A model generated the notes under the pieces. The model saw only the letters and a list, made by a program, of their open reading frames with translations. It did not search any database and had not been told where the DNA came from. This document shows positions 24,611 through 33,792 of a stretch of 64,000 nt of DNA, in pieces (position 1 is the stretch's first letter; each line of letters begins with the position of its first letter). Position numbers and translations under genes: made by a program. This DNA is from Strigamia acuminata (Eukaryota > Arthropoda > Chilopoda > Geophilomorpha > Linotaeniidae): contig CASHSZ010000029.1 in the NCBI GenBank assembly GCA_949358305.1, positions 188,001 to 252,000 on the forward strand, written 5' to 3'.

Positions 24611-25383
24611 TGTTGCGAGCACGCGCAACATGGATTTTTGCTATTGCAGTAGCGGATTTGCTTTGATTAATCATTAATTTAAGTTTGTGTTTAGTTAATA
24701 GTGCAGCTTAAGTTTTGGCTAAAGGTTAAATGAATTTCGTGTAGTTTGTGACGTGTGAGTGGTGAATTACCTGATTTAAGCTGTCTTTCTTAAGATAATC
24801 TTGCATCTTTTCTTTGATTCTTTGGAGTTTTACTGCTTGGATTCGTCCAAAGAGTTGCTGTTGTTAGTTCCTAAGTTAGTTTATTTATTTGAAACACTTT
24901 GTCTTAATTTATTACGGTTTTGTGCCTTTTGTAATGATTTTATACTCGAAACTGTGTATTTTCTTGTATACGCTTTATCATTTTGTCACTAGAGGGACAA
25001 TTCGCCTCTTGCGAGCGATTGTTGCCACTCGTTGCTAAGAGCTGCTGCTCTAATTGTTGTAGGTTGCGCAGCAACTACACTGACTTGTTATATAGTTTTT
25101 CTAGTCCTAAGTAACGTTGATTTTCTCCTCTCTTATGTGTAATGTTTTGATAGATTTTAACTTTACAATAAATTCGTTTTTGTGTGCTAACTTGAGCACA
25201 ATAGTATTGAATTATCCCAACATGTTCAGCAGCTCACTTTACAGGTTTCACATCAAGGTTTTTCCTGTAATGGACTTTCTTCTTTGGGATTCTTCACAAG
25301 TTCTGGTAAATAGGGTTATTTATTTTAACCATTTTCTAATGTCTTCTAGAGTGCAACACGGTCTTCAAGCACTGCTAGAAACA
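24611..25383 (+). repeat. 5' LTR of element C
   Basis: 773 bp, starting TGTTGCG and ending AGAAACA. The first 20 bases can fold: TGTTGCG pairs with CGCAACA across a 6-base loop. It matches the right LTR at 39,050-39,822 almost perfectly, so the element is young. The ORF at 24,801-24,992 recurs in both LTRs and is not considered a gene. Confidence 0.92.
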
Positions 25384-25386
25384 AAG

Positions 25387-25396
25387 TTGGTGCCGT
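25387..25396 (+). other. Probable primer-binding site of element C
   Basis: TTGGTGCCGT lies 3 bases after the 5' LTR. Element D has TTGGTACCGT 12 bases after its 5' LTR, followed in both cases by a CCAGGAT segment. The pattern fits annealing of a tRNA 3' end (complement of ...CCA), but I cannot assign the tRNA. Confidence 0.5.
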
Positions 25397-25444
25397 TTTG
25401 CTTGACCAGGATGCTAGCCAAGTGTCGTCAGGTTACCGTGAGTT

Positions 25445-25474
25445 CGAAAATGGGTGACATCGCCGCCATTTTCG
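25445..25474 (+). other. Leader hairpin of element C
   Basis: CGAAAATGG (25,445-25,453) and CCATTTTCG (25,466-25,474) form a perfect 9-bp stem with a 12-base loop, about 50 bases downstream of the PBS-like site. In a non-coding retroelement this is a reasonable place for an RNA packaging or dimerisation structure (inference). Read on the minus strand it also contains AAAATGGCGGCG, a YY1/Pho-like motif. Confidence 0.4.
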
Positions 25475-26149
25475 GAAACAAGATCGGTAATTGCAGTGGA
25501 AGCTGCCAGCGCTTAGTGACGACAGACGCATCGTGTGAAGCCAGCGCATTCACAAGCGCAATGCGTGTGGCTGTCGGTCAAATCGAGAATTGCTGCTCGG
25601 GATGGCGAAATTCGTCTCAGATTCGCCCAGTACGAGTGCGTCGTATGGCGGAATGCAGCGACCACTTTGGGATCGTCGATGGAGAGAGTTTCGGCAAGAT
25701 TTTCCATGATTTCGTGTGCCCAGTTCGTTGGACAGTACGAGGCTGTGTCCACACAGACGTGCGCCGTCTCACAAGCGACGCGGTCAAGATTCCAGTCGAG
25801 TTGTTTCTTCAGCAGCAGAGCGAGTTCTCTCAGTTGTACCGGACAGTCCCGCCAAAAGATTCGTGCCGTCAGCGCACACAGAATGGTCACCGAGTTTGGA
25901 AGAGTCACTCTTCAAGCGTCAGTCGGCCGCCAGTTATACACAACGCAATGTACTAGAGTCGGCAATGAAGATTTCGTTTTTTGTCGATTATATTTTTTTT
26001 CTCGTTTTTATCAAATGTTAGATTTAAGGTTTTTGGGGGAAATTGTGAGTGTTTGGGTCTTAAAGGGCGTTAGCTTTCTAGAATGTTTAGGTGTCGTTTT
26101 GAGCTCGTGCGTAAGAAGTTACGCGACTTTCCCTGGTTTTTCTTAGCAT

Positions 26150-27720
26150 TGTAGCAAACAACCTTGGATCTCACAGGGAAAACTGGCGAATTGGTCACCA
26201 AACTCTGGAAACCGCCCGAGACTGTATAGTGGTTGAAGAGACAAGTTGAAATCCTCTCTCTGAGCATAAGCCTAACTTGAAGAAGGGTTAGGCCTGACTG
26301 CATGAAACTAGGCCTGACTGCATTTAGATGAAGTGATTGGCAAAACCTCTTTAGCTGCTGGGTAGAAATTCCGTGCTCCCAGGGAGGAGGAGAGCAGGCA
26401 AAGCTCTCTACTCACAAGTCATCATGAATGTTGAAGTAAAAGAAACCCAGGAATAAATTATCCAAAGAAGGAGGAAAAATAACAACTGGTTTTAATACTT
26501 AACAACTGATAACAACTGTTGCTTCTTTAGCAACCTACTCTTAACAACTGGTCACCTGATTACAATAAATGTCAGTGACCAAACAATACAGATTTGAATA
26601 ATAACAATAGTGCCGACAAGGTTTCCGTATATCTACAACAGATGTCAAACTTAACATAAATAAAGACAAAACTTAACCTAACACCTTGATAACAGTATGA
26701 CCTGTGCAAACAGCACTTCACTTAAACTTAACAAATAATTCAAAGGCTAAAACTAACATTAGTTACACTCAAAACACAATGCTGAGCCCAAACCCAATCA
26801 CCACCAAAAGAGGGCGCAACGTGTCACAGTTTTAACCCCTTAACAACCATGCAATAACAAAAGTAAAAGCTTAGATTAACATCAACTAATATTGGTAAAT
26901 ATACAAACAATAACTAGTAAATATTCCCTATGTCCAGGTTCCATTAAAACCCCAAAAGAAACAATGACAGGGCACCAGTGCAGCACCAAATCTAAGATGG
27001 CGACCATGCAACTGCTAAAATGACGTGAATGGAGCCAGACAAGGTCGCGAGCGACTCACAGGCCTTCTCAACGATGGATCTGCGTCCTAGAACGGTCAGT
27101 ACAACTTTCCCAGTGCTTGGACATTGAAACCCGACCGATTCAACTCATTTGCAGGACCCATACGACCACGAGAGGCGTCGCAAGGCGTGCGCTCACGCCC
27201 GACGCTCGCAAACGCTCACAAACGATGTCCAACGTCCATCCAGCGACCCAAGACACCTGTGGACTACCTTAAACACCAATACAAGTTAGTATAAATTAAA
27301 TTACCAGTGAAACAAGCACTAAAACTGCAATTGTGCTTATTTCAAGTTCTCCTGTTTCCCAGCTCACTTATGCTATGGCGGCCATCTTGCCGATGCACGC
27401 CTATCTCTCTCACAAGTGAACTGGAAACAGGAGAAAACTTATAAATACTAGAAATAACACAAACAAGTGAAAAAGACACAGAAAACAATGCCAAAAGACT
27501 AAAAACACAACTTCCAAACATTCCAGGTGTGGCAAGCGAAGTGACAACCCCCTTGAACTTCCAGGATCGTGACAACAAGGCAGCAAACCAACTGGACATG
27601 TCAGATAAGAGTTGCAAATCTATTCAAACTTGACAACAAAATTAAAAAGCCTTTTCTCTCTTTCAGAAAATAAACAACGTGAAATCTCCAGATCTTTTTG
27701 TTGCGTTCTTGCTCGCAACA
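26150..27720 (-). repeat. 3' LTR of element D
   Basis: 1,571 bp. In sense orientation it begins TGTTGCG and can fold with CGCAACA 8 bases later. It carries AAGATGGCGACC at 26,994-27,005 and its mirror, GGCGGCCATCTT, around 27,377-27,388. A short direct repeat (aggcctgactgcat) occurs near 26,290-26,323. The 91-codon frame at 27,342-27,617 recurs identically in the other LTR and overlaps these regulatory-looking sequences, so I do not call it a gene. Confidence 0.92.
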
Positions 27721-27772
27721 TCGCTGCCAGCCGAAAAAGAAGCGGACAGCCGGCCTAAGCGACTCGACCACG

Positions 27773-30700
27773 CTAGTCCAGCTCCAAAGCCCTTACGTGT
27801 TTGACCGAGCGTCGATATTCCTTTCCATTGGCTGTAACCACTCTCACGACGCGCACAAAACCATCTTCGCCTGGTAGGACTTCGATGACCCGTGCCAGCG
27901 GCCAGAAGTACGGATTGCAGCCGACCTTTTCCAACAATACTATCTGGTCGACTTCCGGATTCTTGAAACGGGAGTCACCCTTGACTTCATGAAAATTTCT
28001 TAGCTGTTTCAGGTAACTCTCGCGCCAAATCCGCCAGAACTCCCAAACGAAAAGTCGTCTTTTTCTATCCAATCTCCGTAGGTCTTTCTTCTGTATCGCG
28101 TGCAGTGGACGGTTGATAACCCACTTGGGCATTCCTCCAGTGAGAAAATTCTCAGGGCTGAGAATTCTCCCGCCGTCAACCTCCTCATGTACGTAAGACA
28201 GGGGCCTTGAGTTAAGCACGGAGCTTATCTCGACGGCTAGCGTCTGAAGCGTCTCCAAGTCTACAGTCCTACGCAGCAGCATCTTACGTAGTTTATCTTT
28301 CACCGAACGCACAAGTCTCTCCCAGGCTCCTCCAGCCCAAGGTGACAATGGTGGGATGAACGACCAAACCACTCTCTTCTCCGAAAGGAACGTCCGGATC
28401 CCATACTTGGTCAGCAATTTACCCCACGACTGTATCTCCTGGCTTCCTCGCTCGAAAGTTTTGGAGTTGTCGGAGAACACTTTCGCCGGGTACCCAAATC
28501 TGGCGCCGAAACGACGGAAGGCCAGAAGGAACTTTTCCACCGAAAGGTTCTCAGAGACTTCCAAATGGATCGCTCGTGTTACTAGGCAGGTAAACAACAG
28601 AATATAGACTTTTCTTCCTTTCTCCTTATGCTTGACTGTGAGAGGGCCGAGGTGGTCAATTCCTGTATGCTGGAACGGGGCTGCCGGCGTGACGCGCTCC
28701 ATAGGAGGGTCACCAGTGGCTGGGTTATTGCGTTCCAACCGCTCTCGTTTGCAGGCCAAGCAACTCCGGATCACAGCCTTGACCGTTCGGCGTCCTCTTA
28801 CAATCCAATACTTGTCTCTCAACCGGTAAAACGTCTCACTCAGCTCACCATGCAGGAGCTGTAAGTGGACCTTCTTGATGATTAGTCTTGTTACCCAACT
28901 ATCCGGGTGTAAAATGATGGGAAATGCCTCGTCGAAGGGAAGCGCTGACTTCCCTAGACGGCTCCTTAGTCTTAGTAAATCTCTCTCATCCAGAAAAACG
29001 TCGAAATTTTTCAGGATAGAGCCCTTTGCCACTTTCTCTTTCAACATTGCGGCTTGTCTTTCGTCTGGAAAACTCAAGACCTGGGCCAAGCGGATGACTC
29101 TTTCTTCGGCAACTTCTATCTCGAGAACCTCGAGGTCCCTCCCGCGGGCGAAAAAAGGAAGCCAGCGCCGCATGAGCGCGAAAACTCGCACGAGGCGATT
29201 AAAACTACTAAATCGCTTGAAAACCTCGCACATATGCGCTTCTCCATCTGACGCAACCAAAGCTACCTTTTCCTTTTTTGCCTCTTCCATTGGGAGGTCA
29301 ACGTCCTCAGGTTCGTCCGCGAGGTCTTCCAACTGACCGGGCCCGTCCCACCAGAGACGGTTGGCCAAAAGGTTCTTTGCCTCGCATGGGCGTGTCAATA
29401 CGTCCGCTGGATTCCTGTCCGTCGGGACGTATGCCCACTGACTCGGACTTGACTTTTCAAGAACTTCTGCCACTCTGTTGGAGACATATGGCTTCCACCT
29501 GTTCTTATCAGACTTCAACCACCCGAGCGCAACCATTGAGTCCGAGTAATACCTTATCTTCCCAACTGGATAACCTGGTAGGAAATCCTCTAGGATGTAC
29601 TCCACCATCCGGACTCCAACAACAGTTGCGGTCAATTCCAGGCGTGGCAAAGTCAACTTGGTGGTGGGGGCAATTCGGCTTTTGCTCAAGAGCAGTTGGG
29701 TCGCGCCTGACGCAGCTCGAACGTAGATTGCGCATCCGTACGCCTGTGGACTTGCGTCGCAAAAGACGTCAATGTCCATTTCTTGGCCCGAGTACGTCCC
29801 CATCCAACGCTTCACCCGGGCTTCGGTGAGGCGCTGAAGATCGGCGTACCATTTTGCCACTATCTCTCGGTTCTCTTCTGAGATTATGTCATCCCATTTG
29901 ATGTCGCAACCCCACATACTCTGTAAAAGTAGCTTCATCCGCAAAATGACTGGAGCTATCAACCCCAAGGGGTCGAAGACTGATGCCAATAATGACAGAA
30001 TGCCCCTCCTTGACTGGGGAATCTCAACACCGGTTGGGATCCTGAACATTAGCGTATCATCTTGGACGCTCCAAAGGATGCCCAGCATCTTGACAACTCC
30101 TAGATCTTCAAACTTGTCTGCACGCATGTGGAAATCCTTATCTTTGAGTGCGTCAAAGACATCTGCCTTTGATGATGCCCACTTGACGAGAGGCATCTTT
30201 CCCTCGTCAAGGATCCTGCGTAGATTGACACAGTGCGTAACTGTCTCTTGGGTTCCATCGGCCCCGGACGTCAAATCGTCCATGTAGATGCCCTTATCAA
30301 GGGCGTCTGCCTCTTTGGGGAAAAGCACCAAATACAATCGCCCTTGCGCGCGGATGACAGCGCACAACAAGAATGGCGACGAATTCACCCCGAAAGGGAC
30401 GACTATCATTCTTAAAACGACCAGGTGATCCCACAAATTCTGCCAAGAATATCCTTCTTGGAAATATTCTTCTGAGACCCAAAGGAACCGCAAAAAATCG
30501 CAGTGGTCAGGATTAATCAGCACTTGCAGGAAAGCCTGCTTGATGTCCGCTATCGCCACTACACAAAAAAGGCGAAAACGGATCATGACTGGGACAATAT
30601 CCGGATTTAAAGAAGGGCCAGGATACAGACAGTCGTTCAGCGAAGGTAGCCCCTTCTTCGCCGACGACGCGTTGAAAACGACACGGAACTTGGTCGTTTC

Positions 30701-33049
30701 CCGGTCCTCCTTGATCACTGGATGGTGCGGAATAACATAAACTCCAGTTTTCTTGTATCTCTCTGCAAGAGGTACTACTTCCGCGTGCTCTTCTTTGACG
30801 TAGTCCCACATGGCTTTGTTATAACGTTCCTTGTGGTCGCTGTTACTATCAATTCGCCTAAGCGTATGTGATAGTTGATTCAGAGCCAACTCCCAGTTTG
30901 ACTCCAAAGCCCCGATCTTATCGTTAAAGGGCAAGCAAACTTGGTAGCGACCATCATCCATTCGCTTGTGCGACTTCTCAAAGCGATCTCGAACAAAATC
31001 TGAATCGCGTTCGCCAGCGGTAATTCCAACAGCCTCCAAACTCCAAAGCTTTTCCAAGTCACGGTCAGTCTTAATCTCACAGGTGTTGCAGCAAGAAACG
31101 TCACGCGAGCTCTCGGAGAAGACATCTGTCGACCCAGCGGCTCCTGACAACACCCACCCAAAAATGGTATTGACCAAACCCAAGCGGTTATCCAATCGCT
31201 TTCGTCCGTCAAGGCAGATTTCCCACCAAACATCAACTCCAAGCAAGATATCAACATTGCCTGCAGTCGAAGGTAAGTCCTCAGCCAATTCGAACCCCAA
31301 ATCTTTAACTTTCTGAATGGTATCAGGGCTGGCTATCCCATACACATGCGGTAGGCTTCTTGCACTTAAAGCCGTCACCTTGAGCTCTCTGGCTCCGTGT
31401 CTAGACTGAAGGAGTAGCTTGTAAACGTCGTAAGACGTCGATCCAGCATTATCCTCTTCATTGAGGCGTTGGGCTGTGGCTTCGATTGACCCGCAACTCT
31501 TCAACCGTATCCGGTCGGCTACACTCTTTAAAATGTAGGACCGATGGCTGCCCGGATCTAACATGCCACGTATCGTGTGCGAACCTCCAGACTTTGTTTT
31601 TAACTCCGCTGTGAATATCATCAACTGAAGTGTTGAGGAGATCGCCAAGGAAACGTTCGCGCTCACGTCCTTGGGCTTCTCTATCCCACCTCCACTTCCT
31701 GTGTTCAATTTCCTGCAGATGGACGAATGATGTCGTCCGCCGCAAGTCCTGCAGCTGGTTTTAACCTGGCACCGCATTGCCCTGTGTCCTTCTTGCAGGC
31801 AATTGAAGCAAAGTCGGTTCTGTTGAATGATCGTGGTCTTCTCTGCCACGCTCATTTCCTTCCTACAGAAAGTGTTAGCATGACCTTCTTTGCAAAAAAT
31901 GCAAATTGCGCTTCCCACGATCAGCTTTGGGCTAAAAGACTCTTTGGCTTTTTTGGACGTGGCGCAGGTGGACATCGTGCCCTTGCGTTGATCCTTATCC
32001 TTGTCGGAACTTCCAGACTTGTCTTTTTTAGTTGCAAGACCTCCTGCCCCCATGACATCTTCCATCTGCTCCAAGAGCTGAACTTCAGCCGCAAAAAAAT
32101 TCAAGATTGTCACTAAATTTGAGGTCTTAGCCCCTTGCTGCTGGTAAAACCTCATCACCATGGCAGGTGGAAATTTCCTCAGCACGTCGGGTGCCAGAAG
32201 CAGACCAGCAGTCTGTACTGGAACGCTCAACTGCTCCAGCAAGCGGATAGCAGTGGACACCTTGGTCAACTGTGTACGGACAGCTTTGACCGGATGCAAT
32301 TCCGTAACCTGTCTCATATCCCTTATGGACTTGACCAATGCCACTCTCTGGGCTTCATCGTCCCCGTAGGAACGTTCCAACTCTTCTCTTGCCAAATTGT
32401 AATTACCGTCCACTAAAGGGAATGCAGAGATCAGCATGGCAGCTTCTCCCGTGCACAGCGACTGCAAGTATTGCAACTTCTCAATTTCTGATAAATCAGG
32501 GTTGCTGTGAACAGCAGAGTCAAAGCTGCTTAGGAAGGGACGAAATGTCGTCACATCTCCATTGAATTTCCGCATTTCCAACTTAGGAAGCTTTGCATTA
32601 TTATGCCTTCTTGTCGATTGCGACAAGGTCTGGTTCAAAATCGAACTCTGAGACGTACTGGTCGTCAACGCTGAAGCATTTGCTGGATTTGCTGACCAAT
32701 GCGTCACGAACTTCTTTGACATTCGGGTTCTGTGCTTAAGAACTGAAATCGGTGTCTCTAACTCTTCGATTTCCCTTAGATTTGCCAAGTACTGATCTCT
32801 TGTCAGGTTGGGCTGCATCGTGTTCAGGTCGTTTATCATTCTCATCATCTGTTCATCTGCAGCCATTTCTACAGCTTCCAGCTCGCCGGTATCTTTTAGT
32901 GTCAAGGACCTTCTCAAAAGCGCGTCCAAAGAGATCCCCAAAGTCGTGAACCTCCCAGACAACACGTCCATTTCTTCCGGCGGTTGTTGCTCAACCGTTG
33001 TTGGCGTTGTTCTCCCTGAACCTGACCTTGATCCACCTCCTGTAGCCAT
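27773..33049 (-). CDS. Gag-Pol polyprotein of element D (BEL/Pao), intact
   Basis: The 1,758-residue ORF starts at an ATG with a purine-poor leader and ends 52 bases before the 3' LTR. Order of domains: gag (DUF1759-like) in roughly the first 350 residues; three zinc-binding knuckles, the central one CFNCLQEGHRAMRC at 414-427 flanked by two with the shorter C-x2-C-x3-H-x4-C spacing; a DUF1758 aspartic protease with putative catalytic D498 in an unusual D-P-G context; RT with YMDD at 922-925; RNase H around D1098 (FCDAS); an H2C2 zinc region; integrase with D1465, D1527 and E1577; and a DUF5641-type tail ending VRALELD. Gag and pol are in one frame, so no frameshift is needed. It would be expected to form cytoplasmic particles, copy RNA to DNA and integrate it. 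All catalytic motifs checked are present. Confidence 0.95.
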   Translation of the reverse strand: MATGGGSRSGSGRTTPTTVEQQPPEEMDVLSGRFTTLGISLDALLRRSLTLKDTGELEAVEMAADEQMMRMINDLNTMQPNLTRDQYLANLREIEELETPISVLKHRTRMSKKFVTHWSANPANASALTTSTSQSSILNQTLSQSTRRHNNAKLPKLEMRKFNGDVTTFRPFLSSFDSAVHSNPDLSEIEKLQYLQSLCTGEAAMLISAFPLVDGNYNLAREELERSYGDDEAQRVALVKSIRDMRQVTELHPVKAVRTQLTKVSTAIRLLEQLSVPVQTAGLLLAPDVLRKFPPAMVMRFYQQQGAKTSNLVTILNFFAAEVQLLEQMEDVMGAGGLATKKDKSGSSDKDKDQRKGTMSTCATSKKAKESFSPKLIVGSAICIFCKEGHANTFCRKEMSVAEKTTIIQQNRLCFNCLQEGHRAMRCQVKTSCRTCGGRHHSSICRKLNTGSGGGIEKPKDVSANVSLAISSTLQLMIFTAELKTKSGGSHTIRGMLDPGSHRSYILKSVADRIRLKSCGSIEATAQRLNEEDNAGSTSYDVYKLLLQSRHGARELKVTALSARSLPHVYGIASPDTIQKVKDLGFELAEDLPSTAGNVDILLGVDVWWEICLDGRKRLDNRLGLVNTIFGWVLSGAAGSTDVFSESSRDVSCCNTCEIKTDRDLEKLWSLEAVGITAGERDSDFVRDRFEKSHKRMDDGRYQVCLPFNDKIGALESNWELALNQLSHTLRRIDSNSDHKERYNKAMWDYVKEEHAEVVPLAERYKKTGVYVIPHHPVIKEDRETTKFRVVFNASSAKKGLPSLNDCLYPGPSLNPDIVPVMIRFRLFCVVAIADIKQAFLQVLINPDHCDFLRFLWVSEEYFQEGYSWQNLWDHLVVLRMIVVPFGVNSSPFLLCAVIRAQGRLYLVLFPKEADALDKGIYMDDLTSGADGTQETVTHCVNLRRILDEGKMPLVKWASSKADVFDALKDKDFHMRADKFEDLGVVKMLGILWSVQDDTLMFRIPTGVEIPQSRRGILSLLASVFDPLGLIAPVILRMKLLLQSMWGCDIKWDDIISEENREIVAKWYADLQRLTEARVKRWMGTYSGQEMDIDVFCDASPQAYGCAIYVRAASGATQLLLSKSRIAPTTKLTLPRLELTATVVGVRMVEYILEDFLPGYPVGKIRYYSDSMVALGWLKSDKNRWKPYVSNRVAEVLEKSSPSQWAYVPTDRNPADVLTRPCEAKNLLANRLWWDGPGQLEDLADEPEDVDLPMEEAKKEKVALVASDGEAHMCEVFKRFSSFNRLVRVFALMRRWLPFFARGRDLEVLEIEVAEERVIRLAQVLSFPDERQAAMLKEKVAKGSILKNFDVFLDERDLLRLRSRLGKSALPFDEAFPIILHPDSWVTRLIIKKVHLQLLHGELSETFYRLRDKYWIVRGRRTVKAVIRSCLACKRERLERNNPATGDPPMERVTPAAPFQHTGIDHLGPLTVKHKEKGRKVYILLFTCLVTRAIHLEVSENLSVEKFLLAFRRFGARFGYPAKVFSDNSKTFERGSQEIQSWGKLLTKYGIRTFLSEKRVVWSFIPPLSPWAGGAWERLVRSVKDKLRKMLLRRTVDLETLQTLAVEISSVLNSRPLSYVHEEVDGGRILSPENFLTGGMPKWVINRPLHAIQKKDLRRLDRKRRLFVWEFWRIWRESYLKQLRNFHEVKGDSRFKNPEVDQIVLLEKVGCNPYFWPLARVIEVLPGEDGFVRVVRVVTANGKEYRRSVKHVRALELD

Positions 33050-33380
33050 GTCAAACCTGGAATGGCAGAAAGTGAAGACAATCAGTCAGTCAAAAACCAA
33101 AGACACACAACTCTAAACACAGGTGATATTTGGACAAACAATGACCAAATACACTAACTGCTCAACTAAACCGCTAGTGATCTGAATGATATACAGACAG
33201 ACTCACTGTAAACTCTATGCTACTAAAGATCTGAGTGGCGCAACACCCAGTCTCTAATTCCTATAGTAGACTAATTCCTGTTAACTGCTAAACTCTCTAA
33301 ACTCCTAAGGATTTGAGTGATGCAACACCCAAAAACTCTAAGCTGTCAAGCAGACTCTTTTAACTACTAGGCTATCTAAA

Positions 33381-33410
33381 TCTCCCCTGCCTAAGCAGTT
33401 ATAGTGGAGA
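33381..33410 (-). other. Conserved leader hairpin, element D copy
   Basis: In plus-strand view TCTCC is followed by CTGC-CTAA-GCAG, TTATAGT and GGAGA. The inner 4-bp stem and the outer CTCC/GGAG pair both form. Element B has the same layout at 63,802-63,833 with an inner stem CCGC/GCGG, a compensatory base-pair change. This supports a selected RNA structure in the leader. Confidence 0.5.
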
Positions 33411-33729
33411 AAAACTTAAACTTTAACTTAAACACGAAAATGCACACTTCCCCTCCCCCCAGAAGGGACACATCAAAAAACCCAAAAAACAGCCCACCAA
33501 AAAACACTTTAAAAACTAAAACTGTTCTTCTTCTTTCAGGCTGTAGCTGTTCAACTTGCACATTGCGTTGTGTTTGACTTGGCAGACTCAGGACGTCAAT
33601 GTCCGCTCTCACGTGACTCTCTGGCGTGCGCACTTGATGCCGGTCGCTCACGGAACCAGCCGTACAAACAAACCAACTGGCACGCACCAAACCACTTGAA
33701 TCACTTGCTGAACGTCCGAATGACCTCTT

Positions 33730-33760
33730 TTTCATGCGCGCTGTACACACGCGCATGAAA
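33730..33760 (-). other. Dimerisation-like hairpin in the element D leader
   Basis: TTTCATGCGCG (33,730-33,740) and CGCGCATGAAA (33,750-33,760) make a perfect 11-bp stem. The 9-base loop contains the self-complementary hexamer TGTACA. The hairpin lies about 10 bases downstream of the PBS-like site. A 9-base loop with a central 6-base palindrome is the known form of retroviral kissing-loop dimerisation sites; that role is an inference here. Confidence 0.5.
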
Positions 33761-33770
33761 TCCTGGAATC

Positions 33771-33780
33771 ACGGTACCAA
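33771..33780 (-). other. Probable primer-binding site of element D
   Basis: In sense orientation TTGGTACCGT lies 12 bases inside the 5' LTR boundary and matches TTGGTGCCGT of element C at nine of ten positions. The tRNA is not identified. Confidence 0.45.
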
Positions 33781-33792
33781 AAAACAGCTCCC

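Larger units (their letters stand above)
25384..26149 (+). other. Interior of element C, left part (leader, no recognisable gene)
   Basis: 766 bp from the 5' LTR to the insertion point of element D. It holds the PBS-like site, a 9-bp hairpin (25,445-25,474) and a GC-richer stretch in which several frames happen to be open. The plus-strand frame 25,117-25,956 begins inside the LTR, and another overlaps it at 25,535-26,146. The minus-strand frame 25,513-25,908 starts at GTG with a stop two codons upstream, yet its product looks protein-like. None matches a retrotransposon domain. The copy of gcat at 26,146-26,149 is the target site of element D. Confidence 0.6.
33050..33792 (-). other. 5' leader of element D
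   Basis: 743 bp between the 5' LTR and the gag ATG. From the LTR it holds a PBS-like TTGGTACCGT (33,771-33,780), a strong hairpin with a palindromic loop (33,730-33,760), a second hairpin shared with element B (33,381-33,410) and a degenerate tandem repeat near 33,160-33,331 with a unit of roughly 80 bp (gatctgagtg and gatttgagtg, followed by gcaacaccca). ORFs in it (33,391-33,756 minus and 33,570-33,758 plus) look like chance frames. Confidence 0.7.

Noticed and set aside
25117-25956. 279-codon plus-strand ORF
   Set aside because: It starts in the element C LTR and crosses the PBS-like region; composition-driven with overlapping frames on both strands.
27342-27617. 91-codon ORF present identically at 34,985-35,260
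   Set aside because: The duplication only reflects the two LTRs of element D; no conserved domain.
27773-33049. Envelope gene making element D a retrovirus-like agent
   Set aside because: The ORF ends in the DUF5641-type tail 52 bases before the LTR, with no room for an envelope frame.
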